From NCBI RefSeq assembly GCF_017591425.1, contig NW_024465885.1, forward strand, positions 31,628,501 to 31,692,500: DNA of 64,000 bases, in the 5' to 3' direction. Positions 46,623 through 58,715 of this stretch are shown here, piece after piece. Below the pieces are notes generated by a model. It ran no database searches. It worked only from the letters and a program-made list of their open reading frames with translations, and had not been told where the DNA came from. The stretch comes from Ochotona curzoniae. Its lineage: Eukaryota; Chordata; Mammalia; Lagomorpha; Ochotonidae. Numbering within the stretch: the stretch's first letter is position 1; each line of letters starts with the position of its first letter. The position numbers and the translations under genes were made by a program.

Positions 46623-46950
46623 TAAGATTTATTTATTTTTATTGTAAAGTCAGATATACAGAGAGAGGAAGAGAGACAGAGGAAGATCTTCCATCTGATG
46701 ATTCACTCTCCATGTGAGTGCAATGGCTGGTGCTGCGCCAGTCCGAAGCCAGGAGCCGGGAACTTCCGCTAAGTCTCCCATACGGGTGCCAGGTCCCAAG
46801 GCTTTGGGACATCCCCAACTGCTTTCCCAGGCCACAAGAATAGAGCTGGATGGGAAGTGGGGCAGCTGGGATTAGAACCGGTGCCCATATGGGATCCTGG
46901 GCATGTTCAATGCAAAGACTTAAGCTGCTAGGTCACCATGCTGGGCCCAC
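46623..46950 (-). mobile_element. CSINE, full length, young
   Basis: Reverse: 'taagatttatttatttttat', 'aagtcagatatacagagaga', 'tctcccatacgggtgccagg', 'attagaaccggtgcccatat' and the head 'aggtcaccatgctgggccca'. Confidence 0.94.
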
Positions 46951-48119
46951 ATGATTTTTTTTTTTTTGTTGACACGTTGCCCCTGGGCAGGAAGGATCCC
47001 ATATCTGGGACTGACAGAAGGGGCCCTTTATGATAGGCTCCTCTCGAGGCTTGACTTCATCACAACTTATAAAAAATGGAAGTTCAAAGTTCAAAGCAGG
47101 AGTGTAGCAGTGAGAAAGTGGACACAAATTTAGGAATGATTTTTGTACCATTCTGTTTATCATCACCCCTTTTTGGTGATGACAAGCAACTAAAACACCA
47201 GGTTACATTCAAAGGGAGTGTTACAGACAGTTGTCCCTTAGAGAAATGACAAAGTAAGGTTGTTAGGTTGTAGAAGCCAAAGCAAGTGAGATGGAAGAGG
47301 GTTGTGGCTGTCTTTGAAAATGCTATCTGTAATGATGTTTATAGTGGGTGCAAATTTAATATCCAGTTGAGAATATTATGCTGGCTATAATCTAGCTTGC
47401 TTACCTGGAAGTATGCATTTAGGAACTATTAAAAATGTTTATTTGCATTTCAGAAAACAAATGAAATTACATATAATAGTAGTGATAAAGTTATAAAATT
47501 GATAAACACAACAATGTATTTGTTGTTCAGTTCTCTGGTAACACTAAAGATGCAATTCTGTTACAATTCTGATTATGTCTTTGTCTATGAAGATTTTATT
47601 TCCTTCATTGAGGCAGGTTGTGTTGGCCAAACAGCAGATGGCCTGCCCATAGTGCCTTTGGGTAGATGTTCTCAGTTGGGCTGTAACATGTGATTAAAAA
47701 ATGCCATATTCCAAACTGTCTCATCATCTGTAGTAATTACTGGACAACATCCAACGTGTGCACAGGTCTTTATTGCTGCATTATATTTGCTAGACCTAGT
47801 GCTAGTTGCTTGGTCGATGGTAATACAATTTAAAATGGATTATTTCACACTGTTCAATTTGATGCTTACCAAGCAGTCATAATCTATTTGTACCTTACAC
47901 ATAAAACATAAAATAGTAACACAATTATTTTAATAAGTTTGACTTTTTCCTTTTACTATTTTTCAAAGTTATAAAATGTATATTTATAATTATAAAATAG
48001 ATAAAATTATATATGAATAATATACATTTTATATTATAAAATACAAAAATGTATGCATAGTGTTATTGCATTTTGTGAGGTGTTTAAAATTGAAAATGTA
48101 ACAGTTGTCCTACAGAAGT
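46951..48119. other. 1.2 kb unique stretch
   Basis: T-run at 46958-46969. No transposon or gene recognised; AT-rich palindromic stretch near 47980-48050. Confidence 0.4.
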
Positions 48120-48410
48120 TAGGACACCAGTTAACATGCTCTTGTGCCATGTTGAGCTTCTTTGGTTTAGTTCCTGTCTCTATCGCCTGACTCTACCTTG
48201 GTGCTAACAGAAGTTCTGGAAGGCATGGTGATGCCTCTGGAATGCAGTCCTGGCTCTAAGCTTTGATCCTGGCCTAGCCTTGATTGTTGCAGGTGTGTTG
48301 AAGAGAGAACCAATTGATGGGAAATTTATTTATTTATTTATTTATTTATTTATTATTTGTGTACTCTTTCCCTCTCTGTTTGACTCTTAGCTGTTTTTCT
48401 ATGTAACGGA
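48120..48410 (+). mobile_element. CSINE, old, with (TTTA)n
   Basis: Forward: 'aggacaccagttaacatgct', 'tggtttagttcctgtctct' and 'gcctagccttgattgttgca'. A (TTTA)n block at 48324-48354 then precedes the CT-rich tail. Confidence 0.6.
48324..48354. repeat. (TTTA)n microsatellite
   Basis: Seven or eight TTTA units inside the old SINE. Confidence 0.93.
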
Positions 48411-48826
48411 CTCAAATAACTAATACAGCAATCAAAGGTGAATGTATCATAAAAAAGAAAAAAAACATTAGAAACCGAGAAATTCAGCAGTTGGAAACAT
48501 TAAGTTAGTATTGTAGAATGAAGATTATTTGAAGATTCATTTCAAGCATTTAAGATTCTAAGAATTTTTCCCCCGCAAGATTCAGGTGTTAGTCATTAGT
48601 GGATAGTAGATAGTAGAAGTAGAAGTAGATAGTAGAAGTAAGCTGTTTTGAATGAAAAACAATACAATTTCATTTTATGAAAGAGGAAAAGACTCAGAGC
48701 CTGGTGCACAGTGGATTTTGTATAGATCATTTTGGTTCTTTTAGTCTTGAATACTGTTCAGTCACTTACTGTTTCTTTTTCCTACCTTCAGTTTTAGAAA
48801 TATGGCCTCTTTTATCATCTGCCTTA
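48411..48826. other. unique stretch with ATAGTAG repeats
   Basis: A short (ATAGTAGAAG)-type repeat at 48599-48642. Otherwise nothing. Confidence 0.5.
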
Positions 48827-49095
48827 AAACTTTGAATGTGAGACCAGAGAGGGTCTCCCTAAGAGGCCACTGAACTTATCTGGACAATAAGACGCTGGAC
48901 TTTATGCTAGGTATATGCTTGCAATGAAGGAATCTCAAGTGAACTTGAGCTGTGGTTATGCAGCAAGGTGGAGGAATCCACTATGGGGGGAGGGGTATGG
49001 AGGGGTGGGGGGAATCCCCAGTGCCTATAAAACTGTATCACATAATACAATGTTAATAACAATTAAAAAAAAGAAAAAAAAAACTTTGAATGTGA
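48827..49095 (+). mobile_element. young L1 3' end with perfect 15-bp TSD
   Basis: AAACTTTGAATGTGA is identical at 48827-48841 and 49081-49095. The insert (48842-49080) runs from 'gaccagagagggtctcccta' to an A-rich tail. Severely 5'-truncated recent insertion. The 139-codon ORF 48915-49334 starts in it and is chance. Confidence 0.95.
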
Positions 49096-49227
49096 CAACG
49101 CAAGAAGATGCCTATGAAAAATGCTTATTGTTGTTCTGTTGGGATAAGAAAAAAGTAGAGATCATCTTGGATGATTTAATTAGAGGATATACGTGCATGT
49201 ATTCCTTCACACCTTCATCTTTTGTCT

Positions 49228-49537
49228 ATGTTTTTTTTTTTAATTGGAAAGTCAGATATACAGAGAGGAGGACAGAAAGGAACATCTTCCATCTGATGAT
49301 TCACTCCCCAAGCGGCCACAATGGCTGGAGCTGAGCCAATACAAAGCCAGAAGCCAGGAGCCTCCTCTAGGTCTACCATGCAGGTGCCTTGGGCCATCCT
49401 CAACTGCTTTCCCAGGCCACAAGCAGGGAGCTTGATAGGAAGCAGGGGTGCCGGGATTAGAACCGATACCCATATGGGATTCTGATGCATGCAAGACATG
49501 GGCTTATAGCCACCAGGCTACCACTCCTGGACCTTGT
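49228..49537 (-). mobile_element. CSINE, full length
   Basis: Reverse: 'taattggaaagtcagatata', 'gatgattcactccccaagcg', 'gattagaaccgatacccata' and the head 'aggctaccactcctggacc'. Confidence 0.93.
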
Positions 49538-49829
49538 CTAATTTTGTACTCATTTCATGTGACTACTCAGGCAGTATGCTATTCTAAGAGAAGAAAAAAA
49601 AAAACAGCATTAGCGAATGTATGTACATTTATTGTACAATTTTATTAGTGTGTTATACATTTAAGCAAATGAAATATAGCATGGATCACAAGAATGTTCA
49701 TTATTTGCAGACCTTTTGGCAGGGTGTGTTTCAGGTTTTGATGTTCAGCACTATTTTTCAAATGTGGCTCGATTAACAAGACAGTCAATACATTTTGGTT
49801 CAGAACCTTCATGATCAACTGCCGACAGT
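49538..49829. other. unique stretch
   Basis: Nothing recognised. Confidence 0.4.
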
Positions 49830-49926
49830 TTTGATTTGGAAATCTCTGGAGACATTTTGTTTGTCATGTGGGGTATAGTGCTACTGGAATCTAACAGATA
49901 GAGGAACGAGAACCTCTCAGTGCCCC
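49830..49926 (+). mobile_element. MER20 (hAT-Charlie) relic
   Basis: 'ctctggagacattttgtttg', 'atagtgctactggaatctaa' and 'cagatagaggaacgagaacc' track the MER20 core ('ctggagacatttttggttgtc', 'gtgctactggcatctagtgg'). Confidence 0.65.
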
Positions 49927-51727
49927 ACCCACCGAGCAAACAGCACATGTAGGTTTCCTAAAAGAAAGAACTATACAGTGCATACACATGCATGCATGAA
50001 TATATTAAAGTGGAGTAATTGAAAATAAACCATTTTATATATTAAAACCCTTAGTGTGTGATAACTTCAAATATTAGTGTCATCATATTTTTGTGATAAA
50101 TTGACTTGTCAATTTAGAAAAAAAAAGGAATTAAGAAGCAAACAATTTTGTGGAGCGTTACACATTTATGGATTGTGTTCCTTATTGCAATAGCAAGCTG
50201 AGCCTCTTCATCATCCTATGTATATGTTCTAATCCTCAAAACCAGTGAATATGTTCATTTTCACCAATGAGCTTTTCACATGTAATTGAGATAAAGGCTC
50301 TTCAGATGGCATTGTCCATTGCTCATTTTGAGTTTTTTTGCATTTGACAGAAAGCCTATACTGTATATTTTCATCCATTCTGCTGTTGAAGGATGCTGCA
50401 GTATTTGTTTTCTGGAGTTACTGTCTCTATGTTTTGCAGTTAGGTTTTTTTTTTTTTGCATATAGTAGGTAGCTCTGTATTGAACATATTGCTGTCTGAC
50501 AAAAACACATGTGCATGTTAATACCTTTGCTGAATGAACAGATGTCACTTTGAATGAAGAGAAGGAAATCAAGCATTTCTATAGATACATGTCTTCAAAT
50601 GTTAGTTCTATGAGAAATATGAATGGATGTCATTTTCTAAGATTCTATAGCTCAAAAAAATGTATGAATATTGCATGGAACCAAGTCAGAGAGTTTCATT
50701 ATTGTTCTGAGGTAAACTGCAGGAATTTTTCCAGTTGCTATGTGGACTGTTTTTCTCCCAGAGGGTGATTATGAAAGACATTTCTCAAATTTGACAAGGA
50801 AGTCTTTTGCTTGTTTGTTTTTAGCAAGACTTAGACAGAAACCAAAATTCTGTTAGACTTTACATGTTGTTACCAAACAGGTACTAGGTTATCAGACTTC
50901 CAAAAGGCATAATATGAGCTTTTTGATAAACTATCTAAATCTAAAAGTATAAATCTAAAAGCATAATTCCGATAACAAATAATCCTCTTATTTTTGGAGA
51001 AATAGTTTAAATTTCTTAATGTATAATTTAGTGATAATCTATATTCTTAAGGGACTTCTCTGCATGCATAGGTTTTCTGCAATGAAAACAAAGAAGTTAT
51101 CGGTATAAAATGGAGACCTCACAAATGTAGTGGGAATAGTAATCAATCAAGGCTAAGCACATGCTAACGTTTTACTGATCCCTGTGTGATTAATGCTTAA
51201 GAAAGGAGGAACAACCTATTTCAATTCCCTTTTCAACTTCCTTCTTAACAGTGCAACAGATTAGATGTTAGCAACAAAAGTTGTTTCTATTGCATAGCTT
51301 GAAAGAATTAAATTTTAATCACCAAATGCATTAAACCTGTCTATTAATTAAGTGATTTTTGGGTGCAGTGGTTCAGGCATCAGCATTTTTCCTGATGGCT
51401 CATTTTGCTGACTGTGTTCTGAAGGGAAGCCTGTCCCAGACAACATCAACAGGGCTGGGCTGCCAACCAGCACTGAGGCCAAACAAAAGGGCTTGTACCG
51501 CAATCAAGTTAAAAGTCTCTGAGCTGCTCCTGCATTCCAAATGGCAAGTACGTTCAAATCTATAGGAGGGATTTAATTAAGGTAGGTTGATACCAAGCAT
51601 GCAGCCAGGAATTCAATATCAAGGAAGAAAGCAATGTCACTTAAAAATGGGTGCAGGATAAATAGGATCTAAACTACAGTCAGAAGTCTGAGATCCAGTA
51701 TCCAATCATGCCTCTCATTCTATACTT
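49927..51727. other. 1.8 kb repeat-poor stretch, possible conserved element
   Basis: No transposon recognised. The block at about 51360-51570 has higher GC than its surroundings; its 68-codon ORF has no domain. The ORF pair at 50276-50572 and 50550-50768 is also without features. Confidence 0.4.
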
Positions 51728-51858
51728 AAAAAAAAAGATTTGTTTGCTTGTTTGAAAGGCAGAGTCACATATACTATATCAGGTCTGTATCAGAAAGAAG
51801 GCAGGTAGAACTTGAGTGATGCCCATTTGGGATGCCAAATTCTCAGATAGCTTAGCTT
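51728..51858 (-). mobile_element. CSINE with large internal deletion, old
   Basis: 'aaaaaaaagatttgtttgct', 'ttgaaaggcagagtcacata' (tail), then directly 'gatgcccatttgggatgcca' (head). The body is missing. Confidence 0.65.
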
Positions 51859-52136
51859 GCAATGATGGACCCTCCTTCCGGATCTTCAGGATTTCCTTGT
51901 CTAGAGCGAGGTCTTCTGCATAGTAGGAGCAGCATAGGGAAAGCTAAAGAGGTCATCCTGTGAGTAATGGGAAGCACCAGAATGGGGGCCATGGAGAAGG
52001 GAGAAGTCTCAGTGCGCACTGTCACATCAATACAGGCTTAGCTTCAGGGAGATAGGACAAGAACCACCCCTCCCCCTCTTTCCCCACTCTTCTTCCTCTT
52101 CCTTCTTGAGTGAGACAGGCACTTCTAACGGTCCGA
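51859..52136. other. unique stretch
   Basis: Nothing recognised. Confidence 0.4.
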
Positions 52137-52520
52137 GAAATTCCTTTTTTTTTTTTTTAATTGAATTGCTATTTTTCCATGATACAGTTTTGTAGACGTG
52201 GGAATAGAGATTCCTCATCGCTCTTCCCCTTGTCCTTCCCCGTTTCCTCCATATTGTTCCAGTGCTATATTCCTTTGATAATAGTTACAAGTTTGGCACT
52301 CTGCTATTTAAGTGTACCATGACATTATGGGTGTAGACATTGTAGGAAGTCTGGTGTCAAATTGTCAAGATAAAATGGGGAGTTCTTTATTTGTAAGCAG
52401 AATGCATACTGCACATAGCTTCAGGTCCCAGTGTGCTGATTTCCATTGTACAGTCCATCTATGACAGCAAATGTATATACTTGTTTACTTATTAAAGACA
52501 GAAGTAGGTTAATTCCTTTT
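52137..52520 (-). mobile_element. young-family L1 3' end with TSD
   Basis: T-run at 52144-52158, then 'gatacagttttgtagacgtg', 'gtgctatattcctttgataa' and 'tcaaattgtcaagataaaat', colinear with the 40.6 kb copy. The repeat AATTCCTTTT at about 52137-52147 and 52511-52520 is a plausible TSD. Confidence 0.82.
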
Positions 52521-52537
52521 CCCTCATGATCCAGGGA

Positions 52538-52917
52538 TCAAATTGGTCCCAATTTTTTTGTTTGTTTGTTTTAAAGATTTTATTTATTTATTAGAAAGTC
52601 AGATATACAGAGAGGAGGAGAGACAGAAAGGAAGATCTTCCATCCAATGATTCACTCCCCAAGTGAGTGCAATGGTCGATGCTATGCCGATCCGAAGCCA
52701 GGATCCAGCAAGTTCGTCCAGGTCTCCCTCACGGGTGCTGGGTCCCAAAGCTTTGGGCCGTCTTCAACTGCTTTCCCAGGCCACAAGCAGGGAGTTGGAT
52801 GGGAAGTGGAGCGGATTGGATTAGAACCGGTGCCCATGTGGGATCCCGGGGCGTTCAAGGCGAGGACTTTAGCCACTAGGCCACGCCGCTGGGCCCTCAA
52901 ATCGGTCCCAGTTTTTA
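52538..52917 (-). mobile_element. young CSINE with 18-20 bp TSD
   Basis: TCAAATTGGTCCCAATTTTT (52538 on) and TCAAATCGGTCCCAGTTTTT (52897 on) flank a full-length reverse SINE (about 52572-52896). The SINE ends 'ggccacgccgctgggccc' and has the B-box 'gattagaaccggtgcccatg'. ORFs inside are SINE frames. Confidence 0.94.
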
Positions 52918-53299
52918 AGCCTACAACCAAGAACAGTCTGGGAGTCCACTTCTGAGATGTGAGAACCCATCTAAGCGACAAGGTAGAGACAATGAAAAGG
53001 CTAGAGAAAGAGAGACTTGCAATTTCTCCCTGTCTAGCCTCAGTCCTGAAGTTTATGTCAGAACTAGTGGCAAGGCTAATCTGACCCCTGTGCATGTTCA
53101 TTGCAGGAGTGGTCTTGCTTTATGCTGGGACATATTCCCTTTCTTTGGTGTGACCCTTATTTCTCAGGAAATTTTAAGGTAGTCAAATGAGACCCCTGAG
53201 CTAAGGATGATGTCAGTTACTGCTTAGATTTTCGTCTTTCAGCCTGATCAAAATGAGTGGAAAAGAGACACAGATTATTGTTTAATTAAAGTCTAGTTA
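52918..53299. other. unique stretch
   Basis: Nothing recognised. Confidence 0.4.
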
Positions 53300-54140
53300 A
53301 AAATAATTTGAGAAACAAGATGGCAGAATAGGCTAAGAACACGTTTAAGCAAATAGAGAATCTTTGCCAGGCGGAAGCAGAGAGGACACAATCCTGGAAA
53401 ATAGGAGAGGCCAGGCCAATGTCAGAGGGCTACCTGGAGGCCCGTGGACACTGGGAAGTGACCAGATACCCAGCAGCACTAGGTGATCAGAGCTCCACCA
53501 GTGGCCAGATAGAAAGGGGAGTCCATCAGAATCTCAGTAGTGAACTCAGACATAGAACTGCCTGTCCTGCTAATTTGTTTAATTCGACCATGAGCAGAAG
53601 CAGAATACAGAGCCCAAGCAGGTAGGTGCATGGACAGGATGAATTTTATGATTCAGACTTTCATCAGTGCCACACTGAGCATCATTTTGTAAGGAAAAGG
53701 TTCTGGGGGCTGCAGGAACAACAGCAAGCTGCACATAAGCTAAATTAGGAGTGAGCTCATTTCCAGCTCAACACATTGAACTGGTCCTACAGGGAAAACA
53801 GTATCAGCTTGGAATCCTACAGGTTCTGCCCAACATAGGTCTACATGACCCTCAGACCTAATGACCAGCAGGCCCAGAACCTCAGCACTATCATACTGGG
53901 CACCATTTTGTATACTGAAGAAAAGGCTGGGGTTGGGGTGGGGCTGCAGGAACAATAGCAAGCTTTGCAAACTCTGAGCTTGGAGAGAAATTATGTCTGT
54001 CTGAATGCATTGCATTAGCTTCACAGGGAAAACATTACCAACTTAGCATCTTAAGGGTTTTTCCAAAATAAGTCCAGGTGCCCCCACAGACCTAAAGGCC
54101 AGCAGAAGCCAGCAAGACTAGTACTACTGAAAACGTCTCT
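53300..54140 (+). mobile_element. L1 5'-UTR with tandem units
   Basis: Begins 'gaaacaagatggcagaatag', a typical L1 5' start. It contains two related units (about 53660-53885 and 53895-54115), each with CATTTTGTA, GGCTGCAGGAACAA.AGCAAG, ACAGGGAAAACA and AGACCTAA.G.CCAGCAG. Such units normally carry the promoter. No ORF1 follows, so this is an isolated 5' fragment. Confidence 0.75.
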
Positions 54141-54164
54141 CTACAAGAAAAGCTTGCTGGGTTT

Positions 54165-54600
54165 GTTCCTTAGCTTAGAATAGCAATAAAAAGCTGGGAA
54201 TTGGTTGTAGACTAATTTTATTTGCAAAGTGACCGGGTAGACATGGAAAGAAGAGGGAAAGAGGCAGCACCTTCTGAGAGAGGGCTGGGAAACAGAGTGC
54301 TTCTTGAAAGGAGAGGGAAAGACATGACGGTTTTTGAAATGGACTGGGATTTCAGCCATTCCCTCACCCCTCCTCCAGGCATGAATCTTGGGAAGACATT
54401 CTCCATTGGTAGTCTCTTCACCACTTAGAAGGTGTGGCCAAAATTTTAGTGGGATTGGAAGGTCTCAGTGTCCTCCTTTTCTAATGTCCATCGATCTGTC
54501 CTTCCTTTGCTCATCTGGTAAGTGTTGGCTTCCCCAAGGATTCCTTTCTTTGTCCTCTCCTTTTCCCACACGCTCAATTAAGACTCTCAGAGTAGCTTAA
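54165..54600 (-). mobile_element. possible LTR, unassigned
   Basis: On the reverse strand a 'ttgcaaataaaattagtcta' poly(A)-like site follows repeated TCTTTCCCTCT.CTTTC blocks. The layout suggests an LTR U3-R, family unknown. Confidence 0.35.
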
Positions 54601-55600
54601 TAGCCCAGATTTTTATCCTTTTCTCCAGACCACCAAGGGAAAATGCCTATTCACATCTCCACTTAAAAGTGTAAAATGAATTGTGAGCTCAGTCTATCTT
54701 TGAATTCCATAGAGAATTAAATGAAATAGCTATGAAGCTCAATAGGTTTTAATGTCAAACTTAGGTCTTAGGTTATTTTTTGCCAAAGCAGTCCCATAGA
54801 GCAGGAGTTCAATGAGTTTAAGAATGAATGGGTTAACACTAGAGAGAACACGTTTACAGATGAAACGTTTATCATTGAGGAAAGACAATAGAATTCTCTC
54901 ATTTGGTACATTATAGAAAAAGCCTGCGTCATTGCCTCCTACTCTGAAAGGAAGATATGTAAGTGGCTTTGTGTGCTGAGGGAAGTGATTAACCTATACC
55001 AAGAGAGCAACTGAGCAAATTCCTTGAAATGGGTGAATTCCTTTTAGATCTAAGTAGCTTCACAGGTGGTGGTAGGAACAAATAACTTGAAACTAAAGAG
55101 AATGTAGAGGTGATTTATTCGGAGGCAGGAAGGCTAGCCTTTGGGTGTGTCATCTGGGTTATGTGTGCAATGGACATAGTATCGATTCTTGCTTTCCATG
55201 GAACTCAGCCGCAGAGCCATTCCACTTTCATGTTCTATCTCACAGCACATTTTACAATTCCATCTTCTAAGCATAAATAAGTTTCAATGAGACATCATTT
55301 TCTGAGAAATTTTCTAGACAAAAATGTGCTTTTCTGTGAGTTATAACAACAATGAATTGTTTATGTATCTTATAGGTTACCAAGTACTCATATGCTATAT
55401 CTTTAGATATGATTAAATCCTGTGAATTGAAAATTTCTTCAGAATACGTATGTGTGTAATATTAATGAATAACAGTATGTATGCCCATATAATATTTAAC
55501 CTGTCTTCATGCTCCTAATTCTCTGCCCTTTCCACTTGAATTTTAACCAAATTATTTGGGTTGTTTATTGTACAGAAAAATCACATTGCACACCTTGGCA
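54601..55600. other. 1 kb unique stretch
   Basis: Nothing recognised. Confidence 0.4.
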
Positions 55601-55955
55601 GCTAAACATTTTAAAGAAATATAGTGTACTTTTTTGAAATAATGTCTACAGTCTCATGAAGCTGTGACATTAAATAGCATTGTTTAGCAGTCTTATTTCA
55701 GCACTTTGAATATGCCATTCTATTGGTTTATGCCTCCACATGTTCTTATGAGAAAAATCTTTTAATACTTGGAGGATAGAATGTGTATGATGCATCACCT
55801 GTCCTTACCTCTACTAAGATTCTCCTTATTAATTTGTCTTCTGGAAGTTGGATAATGATGTGTTTAGCCATAGATGTTTTGCATTTCTCCTATTTGAATC
55901 TTGTTGAGCTTGTTTATATAGGGAGTGATGTTTAAGGCACTTCAGAAAATCATAA
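55601..55955 (-). mobile_element. old L1 5' region (L1M/HAL1-like), part 1
   Basis: 'ctggaagttggataatgatg', 'tgtttagccatagatgtttt' and 'aatcttgttgagcttgttta' resemble the reverse reading of old L1 5' ends. Interrupted by the SINE at 55960. Confidence 0.45.
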
Positions 55956-55957
55956 AC

Positions 55958-56276
55958 AGGACCTAGCACAATGGTTCAGTTGCAAAGTTCTTGTCTTGCA
56001 CTAACCGGGATCCTATACTGATGTTGGCTTACGTCCCACCCTCCCACCATTTCCCTTCTTGTGCCTGGGAAAGCAGTAAAGGATGTCCCAAAGCCTTGGA
56101 ACCGTGTACTCATCTGGGAAGACTTGGAGACCAGGAGCTCCTGGCTCGGGATCTAATCAGTACCAGCCATTTCAGTCACTTGGGGAGTGAAACAGCAGAT
56201 AGAAGATCTTATTCTCTGCATCTGCTTCTTTCCAATAAATCTTTCCAAGAAAAATGAATAAATATTTTTAAAAATC
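55958..56276 (+). mobile_element. CSINE, diverged, full length
   Basis: Forward: 'gacctagcacaatggttcag', 'taaccgggatcctatactga', 'gtgcctgggaaagcagtaaa' and the tail 'aaaaatgaataaatattttt'. Confidence 0.88.
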
Positions 56277-57000
56277 CTGAATAAGTAGCATTAAAATGTA
56301 AACTTATTTTTGTGCAAAAGTTTTTAAACTCTTGCATATTTTTCATAATATACATTCCATAAACATATTGAAGACTGTCATATAATTTTTAATCAAATTT
56401 GAGAAATTACCAGCTATTCTATATTTTACCTTTATATTCTTCTTTATATTCCTTTATGTGTATATTGTTAGTTTTGGTGTATATTCTATAAATCTCTGAT
56501 GCTCTGCTCATTGTATTATGTCGTTTATAAAACTGAAAAGTCTCACTTGTCCTTATTTTTAAATCTATTGATTTCTTCCTACTCATATCTTCTGTTGATC
56601 TTCTCTGAAGAATGTTTCATTCTATTTATTATGATTTTTTATTCCAAAGTTTATTTTTAAAAAGCGTGTGTCTTCATTGATACTCTCCATTTCATGAGCA
56701 TTATTCTTTATTCTTACTTTACTCTTTACTTATTTTCTTTAACATATTAATAATAACTTATTTTAAACAATGTTTAGCAACTCCAACATCTGTTTTGCTC
56801 AAGGCAAGTCTAGTGTTTATTTTCCCCCTAGCACATGGATAAACATTTTGTCTCCTTGCTTGTCTTGAAATATTGTTTTGATGGGAAATTGTATGTTCTA
56901 AATTAAGTATCAGCTCTGAAAATCAGATATGTCCTTACTCATAGTGTTTCCATTGTTTGTTTTTGTCATTTTTCTCCTCTATATATAATTTATGACCATT
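56277..57000 (-). mobile_element. old L1 5' region (L1M/HAL1-like), part 2
   Basis: 'tactctccatttcatgagca', 'gcaactccaacatctgtttt', 'acattttgtctccttgcttg', 'tcttgaaatattgttttgat' and 'gggaaattgtatgttct' follow the reverse-strand order of old mammalian L1 5' UTRs. Confidence 0.5.
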
Positions 57001-58078
57001 GAAGTCTCCCTTCAATTTAATGGACAACTAATGTTCTTATAAGTTTTCCTCAGTTTCTTGAAACTATAAGCATTTCACTCTTTTCCAAAGGAGATTGTGT
57101 TAATGATGTGTAACATTTTTGTGTCTGAGGGGTTTTTAACTCTGAGCCTTTACCTGCTGGTTTATGGCCACATGTGAGAAATTAGGGGTGCATCAGGTCT
57201 TTCCAAGGCAGCTCTCATACAGGACCTTTTAAGTTGCCAGAAATAGATCAAAATCTCCTAAATTCTTTCACACAAATATTTTATATTGTTTCTTTTGAAA
57301 TCTCATTTTCTCTGACTATTTTTTTTTACTTTAAGTGTGTGTAAAACAATTAACACATTTTTGTTTGTTTGTTTGTTTTTGTTTTAAGAAATGAAATGGG
57401 AGAAGTTTGTCTAGATTGATTGAGCTTTATATTAGGTCCACAGAAGACAAGTTCTGTGAGAAGTTTCCAGAGAGCAACAACCTAGAGCAAATGAAGACAA
57501 TTTTCTGGGAATGGAACTTTTTGGCTCAAAACATTTACATTATGTATCGGCCCATCCAAAGGGTGTAAGATTGACAGTTTCATAGATTTGATTGTGATAC
57601 TGATGATTTTTCAATGCAATTTTATGGTAGGGCAGAAAGAAATGGGATTCATGCAATACAGAATCTTTTACTTATAATTTCCCAGGGGCAAAATTGGATT
57701 GCTACCTCTTCTGGGTTCCCATCAGGTTGTTGACAGGGTTAGGCTCCTTACAGTTTGGGAATTGGGGTTCTCAACTCTAAGAATTGGTTTCCAAGATGAG
57801 TGCTTGCTTCCTCGTTACCAATGAGATAAATCTTCTTGTAGTTAATGGCTCTGATCTCTTGACCCTGAGATAAGTACATTCTTATAAATCTCAAAAAGCA
57901 GTAATTTCCTTTTTAAATGAATTGATTAGACATCAACAACATCTGGAAAATCCACTTTTTAGTCATATAATGTGACATAATGACAAGAGGAACATTTCAT
58001 TTTTCTAGCTTCTTTGCAGTAGCATTTTTCTTGCTTCTCCTCAGCCTCCTCCTCCTCCATCTTAGAAGCAGTTTACAT
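57001..58078. other. 1.1 kb stretch, mostly unassigned
   Basis: May include more decayed L1 up to about 57300, and (GTTT)n at 57362-57386. Otherwise unique. No gene. Confidence 0.4.
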
Positions 58079-58190
58079 GGAGCCAATGCTTTACCCTAGT
58101 GGGTAGAGCCATATCTCTTGTGTAGGCCTCCCATCTAGATGTTGGTTCCTGTGTGGTTCTAATTCCAATCCAAGTGTTGCTGTAGAACCT
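58079..58190 (+). mobile_element. possible CSINE head fragment
   Basis: 'ggagccaatgctttacccta', 'cctcccatctagatgttggt' and 'gtggttctaattccaatcca' fit an old forward head. Weak. Confidence 0.4.
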
Positions 58191-58715
58191 CTAAACTGAG
58201 TGTATTGGCCAGAAGCAAAGAAATCTAATCACTAACAAGTGTACAGCAAAGGGCTGGGAAATTCTTGTTAAATATCCATGGCTGCCAAGGAGTTAGGGGT
58301 GCAGATTGTTACCGATTCAAATTGGGGATGGTAAGTGCATGATCGCTACTGTCTCAGTTCCCAGTTAGTCACTTCTGCTTGCTACTACTTCTGTTTAACT
58401 GCGTGGTGATACCATGCTCCTCAGAGAATTTATGATGGATTAGTGTAGATTACTTGAAGGCAGCAGTAACAGTCATTTAGATGGAATGCTCCAATCAAAT
58501 CCCTTGGACAATAATACCCATAAAATATTTTATCTAGTAGGGGAAAGAAATGACTTTTTCAGTCAAATGCCTAGAAGTTTGTGAAATCAACTGTATCAAA
58601 CCTTAATGTCACTGAATTCATTTTATAAAGGGTAGGCAAGAACACCTTGAAATAAGAAAGGCAAATAAGAGGCTTGGTCCTGTTCCACATTATGGGGGTT
58701 CAAATTCTTTTTTTT
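58191..58715. other. unique stretch
   Basis: Nothing recognised. Confidence 0.4.

Noticed and set aside
48915..49334. 139-codon ORF
   Set aside because: It runs from an L1 3' end through its A-tail (poly-K) into unique sequence and a SINE; chimeric chance frame.
52682..53101. 139-codon reverse ORF
   Set aside because: C-terminal half is a reverse CSINE read on the opposite strand; similar peptides recur at every SINE.
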